A stretch of 22,128 bases of DNA, from the NCBI GenBank assembly GCA_045638545.1, contig JAZUBL010000033.1:1-22128 (forward strand). The letters run 5' to 3'. The notes under the pieces are model-generated. The model searched no databases and was not told where the DNA came from. It was given only the letters and a program-made list of their open reading frames with translations. Shown here piece by piece: positions 7,789 through 14,625 of this stretch. The position numbers and the translations under genes are program-made. Source of the stretch: UMGS1071 sp045638545 (GTDB taxonomy: Bacteria > Bacillota > Clostridia > Oscillospirales > Acutalibacteraceae). Position 1 is the stretch's first letter. Each line of letters begins with the position of its first letter.

Positions 7789-8496
7789 TTATGCGGCAGA
7801 AATTGCCCACAGGTTCTGCGTCTGATTCATGATCTGCTGCAAATTCCAGTTCTGTTGGCTTTTTAGAATGCTGTTCGGGTCGTTAACTGTTACAGTACCG
7901 TTGCCGTTGATGCCGGAAATCACGATAAAATGGCCTTGTGTCGTAAAATCTCCCGGTCCAACTGTGCAGATAATCGGATAACCCTGTGTCAGATGTCTGC
8001 GGATGATCGCTTCATCCAGCGGCAGCTCCTGTGCAGACAAGCCAAAGTGCTGTGCACCTTCTGAAATCAGCGTCCAGGTGGAGCCGGTGCCTCTGTAGTA
8101 ATAGCCGTTTTCCATGGAGAAGTTTGCCACAGTCAGCGGGTCATAAGCGGTGTTGCCGGTCAGGCCAACAGCGACCATAGAAAGACAGGTTGGTCCACAG
8201 CCGGTAATGGCCATCATATCATCACCATACGTTTCGTATCCCCAGCGAATATCCCACTGCAGAAAATGCGGAATTTCCCCCGGTACATAGTCGGCAGAGA
8301 GGTCGATTTTGTGGTCGATCTGTCCTTCTGTTGGGTAAGCAGCAACAAATTCTGCTGTCTCTGGGTTGCGTTCCCGCAGAGCAACAAGGCTTTCTGGCAG
8401 TTCTGAACTGCAGCCGAAGAAAATAATCAGGCAGGGAATCATTGTCAGCGCCATCAGCGCCGCGGCCAGAATCGTGTAACTTCGCAGTGATTTCAT
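7789..8496 (-). CDS. C39-like peptidase family protein, secreted or membrane-anchored
   Basis: A 235-residue protein. I chose the ATG at 8496, preceded by AAGGAT; a longer frame from 8550 would run across the promoter and operator. The N-terminus is MKSLRS plus a hydrophobic stretch ending in IIFFGCSS, which is either a signal anchor or an atypical lipobox (Cys29). The mature part fits the Peptidase_C39_2 fold: oxyanion Gln80 (FLQWD), nucleophile Cys100 in TGCGPTC, His189 in GHFIVISG and Asp206 in NDPNS, so the catalytic set looks complete. Cys104 is an extra cysteine next to the active site. Such papain-like proteins cleave peptides outside the cell; the substrate is unknown. There is no ABC transporter domain, so this is not a bacteriocin exporter. 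It shares its operator with the next C39 gene. Confidence 0.88.
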   Translation of the reverse strand: MKSLRSYTILAAALMALTMIPCLIIFFGCSSELPESLVALRERNPETAEFVAAYPTEGQIDHKIDLSADYVPGEIPHFLQWDIRWGYETYGDDMMAITGCGPTCLSMVAVGLTGNTAYDPLTVANFSMENGYYYRGTGSTWTLISEGAQHFGLSAQELPLDEAIIRRHLTQGYPIICTVGPGDFTTQGHFIVISGINGNGTVTVNDPNSILKSQQNWNLQQIMNQTQNLWAISAA

Positions 8497-8527
8497 ATGT
8501 TTCGATCCTTTTCGATTTGATACTGTT

Positions 8528-8582
8528 ATTTTAGCAAAGCAGAGTGACACGACGGTGACTTTGCCATAACAAAACTGTCACT
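8528..8582 (-). promoter_or_regulatory. Promoter and 30-bp operator of the first C39 gene
   Basis: Reading the minus strand, AGTGAC (8582-8577) and AGTCACCG (8560-8553) are separated by 16 bases; GTGAC and GTCAC form an inverted repeat with 22-bp arm spacing. Then 19 bases lead to the -10 box TAAAAT (8533-8528). There is no -35 match: the AGTCACCG arm ends two bases upstream of a 17-base spacer, so it covers that position, suggesting activator-dependent transcription. The layout is identical upstream of the neighbouring C39 gene. Confidence 0.72.
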
Positions 8583-9272
8583 TTACGCATTCTCATACAC
8601 AACGACGGCTTGCTGTCCCATTGCATTGTAGCGGTCTATAACCAGCGATTTGTCCCATTTCTGCAGGCCGTTCCCCTGGTATGGATCCTGGAAATAATAG
8701 TAAGCTTCATCATACCCTACCAGCACAAGGCAATGTTCCGGTGCAATCCAGGTAAAGGTCCTGTAGGTGCCGTGAATCGTCCATGTTGTGGTCTGGTAGG
8801 TAGGCTCCATATTGATGCTTGCCCACACCAGAACAGGCTGGCCCTGATCGATACACTGTTCCAAAACAGTCATGTTCTGTCCGCGGAGCACCAAAGCTTC
8901 CATGTTGTCCGGCAGCAAAGCATTCAGTGCTTCTGCCGCTGTGCCGGCATAGCAGCCAAAGCTCTTTTCGTCGATCGGTGAGCCCACAAAGGCCTCGTTA
9001 GGGTCTGGCCCATAGTATTGACCATTCTGATAGGTCAGCGGTTCCTTTGGCATAACGTTCACAACGTCATGAATTGCAGCGGGGATACCATAATACCGGA
9101 GCACCATAGCAGCGCTGGCAGCCTCACAACCGGTTGGCCATCCCTGCTGACTCAGGTAAGGAACGCCCAATAAGATGTACATTTTTTCGGGGAGGGTACA
9201 GGCTGTCAGCAGTATACAGAAAACACCCATCAGCAGCCCCGCAATGGGGAGCATTCGTTTTGTCAGATTCAT
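8583..9272 (-). CDS. C39-like peptidase family lipoprotein
   Basis: A 229-residue protein with AAGGAAG ahead of its ATG. The N-terminus MNLTKRMLPIAGLL, followed by ILLTAC, is a good lipoprotein signal with Cys25 as the lipidated residue. The mature domain is of the Peptidase_C39_2 / COG4990 type: VPYLSQQGWPTGCEAASAAM gives the oxyanion Gln (42 or 43) and nucleophile Cys49, His180 lies in EHCLVLVGYD, and Asp196 in FQDPYQG. All catalytic positions are present. It should be anchored on the outer face of the membrane; the substrate is unknown. It is only distantly similar to the adjacent C39 gene. Its stop codon abuts the operator of that gene, yet each has its own copy of the same promoter, so they are separately initiated but co-regulated. 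Confidence 0.9.
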   Translation of the reverse strand: MNLTKRMLPIAGLLMGVFCILLTACTLPEKMYILLGVPYLSQQGWPTGCEAASAAMVLRYYGIPAAIHDVVNVMPKEPLTYQNGQYYGPDPNEAFVGSPIDEKSFGCYAGTAAEALNALLPDNMEALVLRGQNMTVLEQCIDQGQPVLVWASINMEPTYQTTTWTIHGTYRTFTWIAPEHCLVLVGYDEAYYYFQDPYQGNGLQKWDKSLVIDRYNAMGQQAVVVYENA

Positions 9273-9298
9273 TATTTACACTTCCTTTCCCATGTTTT

Positions 9299-9353
9299 AT
9301 TGTAGCAGAGAAATCTTACAATTCGGTGACTGTAATCTGACAAAAACGTCACT
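9299..9353 (-). promoter_or_regulatory. Promoter and 30-bp operator of the second C39 gene
   Basis: On the minus strand, AGTGAC (9353-9348), 16 bases, AGTCACCG (9331-9324), 19 bases, then the -10 box TACAAT (9304-9299). Spacing is base-for-base the same as at 8528-8582, and the block TTTTGT at operator positions 9-14 is also conserved. No -35 consensus is visible. Transcription would start about 20 bases before the ATG. Confidence 0.75.
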
Positions 9354-9354
9354 G

Positions 9355-9396
9355 AAAAAGAAAAGCAGCCGGCTCCAAATGGAGTCGACTGCTTTT
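9355..9396 (-). terminator. Terminator of the acn-icd-rex unit
   Basis: On the minus strand, AAAAGCAGTCGACTCC (9396-9381) pairs with GGAGCCGGCTGCTTTT (9376-9361) over an ATTT loop, with one mismatch and one G-U pair. It is followed by a T-rich tail (CTTTTTC). It lies just after the rex stop codon. Confidence 0.88.
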
Positions 9397-9403
9397 TTAT
9401 TGT

Positions 9404-10066
9404 TTATTCTTCGTCCGATGGATCACGATCGTTCATCAGATAGCTCAGCGTCATCAGGCTGTCATTGAGATGAACAGCTTCAACGGTCACGTCGTCGCGG
9501 TCGCGGAGTTTTCTGGAAATATTAAAGTGACTGAAATTCCAGAAGAAGCGGATGCCGCTGTTGTATGCCTGTTCAACCAGCACGTCAGAAGCTTCCTTTG
9601 GTGTGCAGAGCACAGCCATTTCCGGCTTCTCGCGCTCACAGAATTCAACCAGTGTGGTGATATCCTGAACTTTCAGATCGTTGAATACCGGTGTTCCGAT
9701 GATCTCCGGATCATTATCGAAGATGCCGATCAGGTTAAAGCCGCGGGTTTCGCACTGCAGATAAGCAGCAACAGACTGACCCAGGTTGCCGGCACCAAGA
9801 ACAATCGCTTTTTTCGCATTGTTCAGACCAAGGATTTGTGCGATTTCATCGCGCAGCTGGTCTACAATATAACCATAGCCCTGCTGACCAAAGCCGCCAA
9901 AACAGTTCAGGTCCTGGCGGATCTGAGAAGCAGTGAGCCCCATTTTAATGGACAGATCTTTAGAAGAAATGCGGGTAATATTGCTTTCCATCAGCTCGGT
10001 GAGATAACGGTAATAGCGTGGCAGTCTGCGGATAACAGACATGGATATGTTGCCTCGTTTCGCCAT
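9404..10066 (-). CDS. rex: Redox-sensing transcriptional repressor Rex
   Basis: A 220-residue protein, normal length. The start has GGGAGA 10 bases upstream. The winged-helix N-terminal domain (about 1-80) carries the family signature ISMSVIRRLPRYYRYL and the recognition region LTASQIRQDLNCFGGFGQQGYGY. The Rossmann domain has GAGNLG at 91-96, and the C-terminal helix ends near YLMNDRDPSDEE. Rex binds DNA as a dimer when NAD+ is high and leaves it when NADH rises, controlling fermentation and reductant-using genes. It lies 33 bases downstream of icd in the same orientation, so it is probably translated from the acn-icd-rex mRNA. That links NADH sensing to the oxidative branch of the TCA cycle. 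Autoregulation is possible but I see no good Rex site. Confidence 0.97.
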   Translation of the reverse strand: MAKRGNISMSVIRRLPRYYRYLTELMESNITRISSKDLSIKMGLTASQIRQDLNCFGGFGQQGYGYIVDQLRDEIAQILGLNNAKKAIVLGAGNLGQSVAAYLQCETRGFNLIGIFDNDPEIIGTPVFNDLKVQDITTLVEFCEREKPEMAVLCTPKEASDVLVEQAYNSGIRFFWNFSHFNISRKLRDRDDVTVEAVHLNDSLMTLSYLMNDRDPSDEE

Positions 10067-10099
10067 ATTATGAAATCATCTCCCAATTCAAGTGTGGAC

Positions 10100-11311
10100 T
10101 TACAGAATTGCGTCTAAACGTTCCTTAATAGCCAGCAGGAATGCTTCAGTGTCAACAACCTGCTTGTTCTCCAGTTTGGAGAGAGCAGCCAGGTCACCTG
10201 TCATTACGCCGTCTTCAATTGTCTTGATTGTTGCCTGCTCGAGCTTGTCAGCAAATGCAACCAGATCAGCTGTGTTGTCCAGTTCGCCTCTCTTGCGCAG
10301 AGCGCCTGTCCATGCAAACAGAGTTGCAACGGAGTTTGTAGAGGTCTTTTCGCCCTTCAGGTGGCGGTAGTAGTGACGCTGTACTGTGCCGTGTGCAGCT
10401 TCGTACTCGTAGATGCCTTCTGGAGAAACCAGAACGGATGTCATCATTGCAAGGCTGCCGAATGCAGTTGCAACCATGTCAGACATAACGTCGCCATCGT
10501 AGTTCTTGCAAGCCCAGATGTAGCCGCCTTCGGAACGAACAACTCTTGCAACAGCGTCGTCGATCAGTGTGTAGAAGTACTCGATGCCTGCAGCCTCAAA
10601 CTTCTCCTTGTACTCTGCTTCGTAGATCTCAGCAAAGATATCCTTGAAGCGGTGGTCGTACTTCTTGGAGATTGTATCCTTTGTAGCAAACCAGATGTCC
10701 TGCTTCAGGTCCAGTGCATAGTTGAAGCAAGCTCTTGCAAAGCTGCCGATGGATGCGTCGATGTTGTGGAGACCCTGGATGATGCCTGGTGTGCCGAAGT
10801 TGTGGATCAGCTCACGTGTTTCGTTGCCGTTTGCATCAGTTACTACCAGCTCTGCCTTGCAGTTCTCGCCAACTGTCATTTCCACGTTCTTGTAAACGTC
10901 GCCGTAAGCGTGACGAGCGATTGTGATTGGCTGCTTCCATGTTGGGATGAAAGGTGTGATGCCGTTCACAACGATTGGTGTACGGAATACTGTACCGTCC
11001 AGAATTGCACGGATTGTGCCGTTTGGAGACTTCCACATCTGTGTCAGGTTGTACTCCTTCACACGGTCTGCGTTTGGTGTGATTGTTGCGCACTTAACAG
11101 CAACGCCGTACTTCTTTGTTGCCTCTGCGGAATCGATTGTAACCTGGTCCTTTGTTGCTTCACGGTGCTCAAGACCGAGGTCATAGTACTCTGTGTTCAG
11201 CTCAATGTATGGCTCCAGCAGGTGATCCTTGATCATCTTCCAGATGATGCGGGTCATTTCGTCGCCATCCATCTCAACCAGTGGGGTAAGCATCTTAATC
11301 TTATCTGCCAT
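10100..11311 (-). CDS. icd: Isocitrate dehydrogenase (NADP+), type II
   Basis: A 403-residue protein of the dimeric, eukaryote-like class, normal in length. It starts MADKIKMLTPLVEMDGDEMTR behind GGGAGG. Substrate-binding segments are visible: KSPNGTIRAILDGTVFR, the metal-ligand region IDDAVARVV, and NYDGDVMSDMVA. The coenzyme loop HGTVQRHYYRHLKGEKTSTN contains the Arg-His pair that marks NADP+ preference in this class. It converts isocitrate to 2-oxoglutarate and CO2 in the cytoplasm, producing NADPH. With aconitase upstream this supplies 2-oxoglutarate for glutamate synthesis, as expected in an anaerobe with an incomplete cycle. No citrate synthase lies in the window. It sits 56 bases downstream of acn. 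Confidence 0.97.
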   Translation of the reverse strand: MADKIKMLTPLVEMDGDEMTRIIWKMIKDHLLEPYIELNTEYYDLGLEHREATKDQVTIDSAEATKKYGVAVKCATITPNADRVKEYNLTQMWKSPNGTIRAILDGTVFRTPIVVNGITPFIPTWKQPITIARHAYGDVYKNVEMTVGENCKAELVVTDANGNETRELIHNFGTPGIIQGLHNIDASIGSFARACFNYALDLKQDIWFATKDTISKKYDHRFKDIFAEIYEAEYKEKFEAAGIEYFYTLIDDAVARVVRSEGGYIWACKNYDGDVMSDMVATAFGSLAMMTSVLVSPEGIYEYEAAHGTVQRHYYRHLKGEKTSTNSVATLFAWTGALRKRGELDNTADLVAFADKLEQATIKTIEDGVMTGDLAALSKLENKQVVDTEAFLLAIKERLDAIL

Positions 11312-11367
11312 CTTCTGTATCCTCCCTGAAATTAAGTTGATTATCTATAATATATTGCAATGATTGC

Positions 11368-13299
11368 TTAGTTGTTTTCGCGTGTGTAGTTCAGCAGGCC
11401 GCCTGCCAGAACAAGACCGCGCTGACGTTCTGTGAGAACAGGCTCCAGCTCCATCTCTGTGCCCTTTGTGATGTTCTTCAGAACAACCTTTGTGCCGTTC
11501 TCAATTGCTGCGCGGATGTTTGGCAGCTCCAGCTCGTCCATCTGGTCAATGGTATCGTAGTCTGCTTCGTTCTTGAATACGAATGGCAGGATACCAGCGT
11601 TTGCCAGGTTTGCGCAGTGGATTCTTGCAAAGGACTTTGCGATAACTGCCTTTACGCCCAGGTACAGCGGAACAAGCGCTGCGTGCTCACGGGAAGAACC
11701 CTGACCGTAGTTAGCGCCGCCAACTACAATGCCCTTGCCTTCTTCACGGCAGCGAGCCGGGAATGCTTCGTCACATACTGCAAAGCAGAAGTTGGAGAGG
11801 TAAGGAATGTTGGAGCGGTATGGCAGGATCTTTGCGCCAGCCGGCATGATGTGGTCTGTTGTGATGTTGTCGCCAACCTTCAGCAGACACTTTGCAGCAA
11901 TGTTCTCTTCCAGCTTGTCGCTGTTTGGGAACTCCTTGATGTTTGGACCGCGGAGAATTTCAACGGAATCCATTTCTTCAACCGGTGCTGGTGGAACAAC
12001 CATGTTGTCGTTGATGAGGAATGTTTCAGGCATTGGAATGTCAACAGCCTCGCCCAGCTCCTGTGGGTTTGTGAATACGCCTGTGATTGCGGAAACAGCT
12101 GCTGTCTCCGGGCTTACCAGGTAAACCTGGCCGTTTGCTGTACCGGAGCGGCCTTCGAAGTTGCGGTTGAAGGTACGCAGGGAAATACCGTTGGAGTTTG
12201 GAGACTGACCCATACCGATGCAAGGACCGCAAGCGGACTCGAGGATTCTTGCGCCAGCTGCGATCAGGTCTGCCAGAGCGCCGTTCTGAGCCAGCATGTT
12301 GAATACCTGCTTGGAACCTGGAGCGATGGACAGGGAAACGTCTGGGTGACATGTCTTGCCCTTGAGGATCGCTGCAACGCGCATCAGGTCAAGGTAAGAA
12401 GAGTTTGTGCAGGAGCCGATGCAAACCTGGTCAACCTTCTTAGGACCGATCTCGTCGATTGTCTTGATGTTGTCTGGCATATGTGGGCATGCAGCCATTG
12501 GCTTGAGGGAAGAAAGATCGATCTCGATCACTTCGTCGTAAACTGCATCTTCGTCAGCCTTCAGCTCAACCCAGTTTTCTTCACGGCACTGTGCCTTGAG
12601 GAATGCCTTTGTTACTTCGTCAGATGGGAAGATGGATGTTGTTGCACCCAGCTCTGCACCCATGTTTGTGATAGTAGCTCTTTCCGGAACAGTGAGGGAC
12701 TTAACGCCTTCGCCGCCGTACTCGATGATCTTGCCAACGCCGCCCTTAACAGTCATGATGCGGAGTACTTCCAGGATAACGTCCTTAGCAGCAACCCATG
12801 GCTGGAGCTTGCCTGTCAGGTTTACGCGAACCATCTTTGGCATTGTGATGTAGTATGGACCGCCGCCCATTGCAACTGCAACGTCCAGGCCGCCTGCACC
12901 CATAGCCAGCATACCGATACCGCCGCCTGTTGGTGTATGGCTGTCAGAACCGATCAGTGTCTTGCCTGGGATACCGAATCTCTCCAGGTGAACCTGGTGG
13001 CAGATGCCGTTGCCAGGACGGGAGAAGTAGATACCGTGCTTCTTAGCGATAGACTGGATGAAACGGTGGTCGTCAGCGTTTTCAAAACCTGTCTGCAGTG
13101 TGTTGTGGTCGATGTATGCAACAGAACGCTCTGTCTTAACTCTCGGAACACCCATAGCCTCGAACTCGAGGTATGCCATTGTGCCGGTAGCATCCTGTGT
13201 CAGTGTCTGGTCAATTCGCAGACCGATGTCTGCGCCAACTGTCATCTCGCCGCTCAGAAGGTGCGCGTTGATGATCTTTTGTGCAATTGTGAAACCCAT
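11368..13299 (-). CDS. acn: Aconitate hydratase (Aquifex type, single chain)
   Basis: A 643-residue protein. ATG 13299 follows GAGAGGAG; 26 upstream in-frame codons have no family similarity and cross the leader. The [4Fe-4S] ligands are Cys297 (CIGSCTNSS) and Cys357/Cys360 (SACGPCIGMG). Other motifs are IGSDSHTPTGGGIGMLAMGAGG and, in the C-terminal swivel domain (about 490-640), TTDHIMPAGAKILPYRSN and GANYGQGSSREHAAL. The length and order match the shorter bacterial aconitase type related to LeuC-LeuD-like enzymes, not the ~900-residue AcnA. It isomerises citrate to isocitrate. As first gene of the acn-icd-rex unit it is probably controlled through the dyad on its promoter. Confidence 0.96.
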   Translation of the reverse strand: MGFTIAQKIINAHLLSGEMTVGADIGLRIDQTLTQDATGTMAYLEFEAMGVPRVKTERSVAYIDHNTLQTGFENADDHRFIQSIAKKHGIYFSRPGNGICHQVHLERFGIPGKTLIGSDSHTPTGGGIGMLAMGAGGLDVAVAMGGGPYYITMPKMVRVNLTGKLQPWVAAKDVILEVLRIMTVKGGVGKIIEYGGEGVKSLTVPERATITNMGAELGATTSIFPSDEVTKAFLKAQCREENWVELKADEDAVYDEVIEIDLSSLKPMAACPHMPDNIKTIDEIGPKKVDQVCIGSCTNSSYLDLMRVAAILKGKTCHPDVSLSIAPGSKQVFNMLAQNGALADLIAAGARILESACGPCIGMGQSPNSNGISLRTFNRNFEGRSGTANGQVYLVSPETAAVSAITGVFTNPQELGEAVDIPMPETFLINDNMVVPPAPVEEMDSVEILRGPNIKEFPNSDKLEENIAAKCLLKVGDNITTDHIMPAGAKILPYRSNIPYLSNFCFAVCDEAFPARCREEGKGIVVGGANYGQGSSREHAALVPLYLGVKAVIAKSFARIHCANLANAGILPFVFKNEADYDTIDQMDELELPNIRAAIENGTKVVLKNITKGTEMELEPVLTERQRGLVLAGGLLNYTRENN

Positions 13300-13391
13300 A
13301 TTGTAACTCCTCTCAGATTTTAAGTTCAAGTTCCAGGTAAATGCTGCGCTTGTTCTGCCGGAATTACTGCCCGACAAAAGGGCGCAAAATT

Positions 13392-13435
13392 ACACTATAC
13401 ATTGTTATTATCTAATATTATAGTGTTCTTGTCAA
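13392..13435 (-). promoter_or_regulatory. Promoter of acn-icd-rex with a dyad centred on the -10 box
   Basis: On the minus strand, TTGACA (13435-13430), a 17-base spacer and GATAAT (13412-13407). A perfect 8-bp inverted repeat, ACACTATA and TATAGTGT (13392-13399 and 13419-13426), with 19 bases between the arms is centred on the -10 box, so a bound regulator would block RNA polymerase. Confidence 0.78.
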
Positions 13436-13626
13436 TATTTCCGCCGATTTTTTTGTTGTGGGGCAGTCCGCGCAGAGAAGATTCTGCAGGGGCTGCAGAC
13501 CATGGAGAGGCAGCTGTCTGCAGCAGGGAAGAGCGGCAACAGAAGTTTCGGCAGATTCCTGCGGAAATCGCGGAGATTTTTATGGGACAACTGCCTTTTT
13601 ACCATTGGTGTTTTTCCGGAAGCATA

Positions 13627-13655
13627 GTGCAATTCTGCAGGATTTATGCTACAAT
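13627..13655 (+). promoter_or_regulatory. Possible tepA-ftsK promoter (extended -10)
   Basis: TGCTACAAT (13647-13655) fits an extended -10 element. The -35 position holds GTGCAA, a poor match at 17-base spacing. It lies about 125 bases upstream of the tepA start. Confidence 0.45.
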
Positions 13656-13750
13656 GTTAACCGTGGTAGTTTCTGCATTTTTCCGGCAGGATGGTTTGAT
13701 TCCTGAAAACCGGGCTGTGCGGATAAAATCTCTGCATCAGGGAAAACTAA

Positions 13751-13770
13751 CCTCCAAAACAATGGGAGGG
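13751..13770 (+). promoter_or_regulatory. tepA ribosome-binding site inside a small hairpin
   Basis: CCTCC (13751-13755) can pair with GGAGG (13765-13769), the only ribosome-binding site for the TTG start at 13779. The 9-base loop and 5-bp stem are modest; translational control is an inference. Confidence 0.4.
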
Positions 13771-13778
13771 ATGCTTTT

Positions 13779-14564
13779 TTGAGCAGGGAAAAAACGACCA
13801 GAAACCTGCCTGCGGCAGCGCTGCAGGACAAACGCGATCAACGCGAAAAAACAGACAACGCCGGTGAGGAACAGGACCGGATCACAGAGTCCGGTTCTGT
13901 GGTGACAAACAATGGGAAATACACCATTCATTGCCTGACCATCATCGGTCAGATCGAGGGGCATTATATTCTGCCCAGCCAGAATAAAACAACAAAGTAT
14001 GAGCATGTGATCCCAAATCTCGTCTCTATTGAAGAAGATCCGGCCATCGATGGACTGCTGATCGTTCTCAATACTGTAGGCGGTGATGTGGAAGCCGGGC
14101 TGGCCATTGCAGAGCTGGTTGCAGGCATGAAAAAACCAACGGTATCGCTTGTGCTGGGCGGGGGCCATTCCATCGGTGTGCCATTGGCCGTAGCGGCAAA
14201 ATATTCTTTTATTGCCCGGTCCGCCTCCATGACCATTCACCCTGTGCGGATGAACGGGCTGCTCCTTGGCGTGCCGCAGACCTTTGAATATTTTCAGCGG
14301 ATGCAGACGCGCATAACGCAATTTGTTTCGGAAAACTCCAACATGGAACCGGATCGGTTCCTGGAGCTTTCCATGAACACGGAAGAGCTTGTCATGGATA
14401 TCGGCACGGTGCTGGATGGACAGAAAGCTGTGGATGAAGGGCTCATCGATGCGGTGGGCAGTCTGTCACAGGCCATTGCAAAACTGAATGCAATGATTGA
14501 AGCAGACAGAGCAGGAAAGAAGAGTAAAAGCGGCAAAGTCAGCCGCAAAACAATGAAAAAGTAA
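13779..14564 (+). CDS. tepA: ClpP-family serine protease, TepA-like
   Basis: A 261-residue protein that I start at TTG 13779, 9 bases after GGGAGG (13764-13769). The ATG at 13771 opens a frame that stops after three codons, so it cannot be the start. The first 40 residues are hydrophilic, then a ClpP/crotonase-type fold follows: LLIVLNTVGGDVEAGLAIAE, then GGGHSIG with the nucleophile Ser131, and MTIHPVR with His154. There is no signal peptide. B. subtilis TepA (YmfB) is implicated in protein export or degradation of short peptides and, as here, its gene precedes spoIIIE/ftsK; this conserved order supports the name. The gene ends 61 bases before ftsK, with a 7-bp hairpin between them but no terminator T-run. 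Confidence 0.88.
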   Translation: MSREKTTRNLPAAALQDKRDQREKTDNAGEEQDRITESGSVVTNNGKYTIHCLTIIGQIEGHYILPSQNKTTKYEHVIPNLVSIEEDPAIDGLLIVLNTVGGDVEAGLAIAELVAGMKKPTVSLVLGGGHSIGVPLAVAAKYSFIARSASMTIHPVRMNGLLLGVPQTFEYFQRMQTRITQFVSENSNMEPDRFLELSMNTEELVMDIGTVLDGQKAVDEGLIDAVGSLSQAIAKLNAMIEADRAGKKSKSGKVSRKTMKK

Positions 14565-14573
14565 AGAATGCTG

Positions 14574-14591
14574 ACAGCGGGTTTCCGCTGT
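14574..14591 (+). other. Intercistronic hairpin between tepA and ftsK
   Basis: ACAGCGG (14574-14580) pairs with CCGCTGT (14585-14591) over a GTTT loop. With no T-run, it is more likely an mRNA stability or processing element than a terminator. Confidence 0.4.
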
Positions 14592-14625
14592 GTTACATAT
14601 GCATTTGAAAAGAAGGTGATACATA

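Larger units (their letters stand above)
13436..13778. other. Intergenic region between acn and tepA
   Basis: The gene-free stretch runs 13300-13778. Positions 13300-13435 hold the acn leader and promoter. Positions 13436-13620 show no gene I can support: open frames here have no start site, no motif and no codon character, and only short CTGCAG-rich repeats are visible. Positions 13627-13655 hold a possible tepA promoter and 13751-13770 a small hairpin over the tepA ribosome-binding site. Confidence 0.6.

Noticed and set aside
8497..8550. 18-codon upstream extension of the first C39 gene
   Set aside because: It would run through the -10 box and part of the shared operator, has no ribosome-binding site, and would put polar residues ahead of the signal sequence.
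7789..9272. Bacteriocin or lantibiotic processing-export system
   Set aside because: The C39 proteins have no ABC or membrane permease domains, and no precursor peptide with a double-Gly leader is visible nearby.
13401..13418. Possible Rex site (TTGTTA half) at the acn promoter
   Set aside because: Only the left half matches the usual TTGTTAA-N4-TTAACAA; the right half does not, so autoregulation by Rex is not supported from this.
13402..13782. Open frame across the acn-tepA gap
   Set aside because: It begins inside the acn promoter, has no ribosome-binding site, no recognisable motif, and overlaps the tepA start region.
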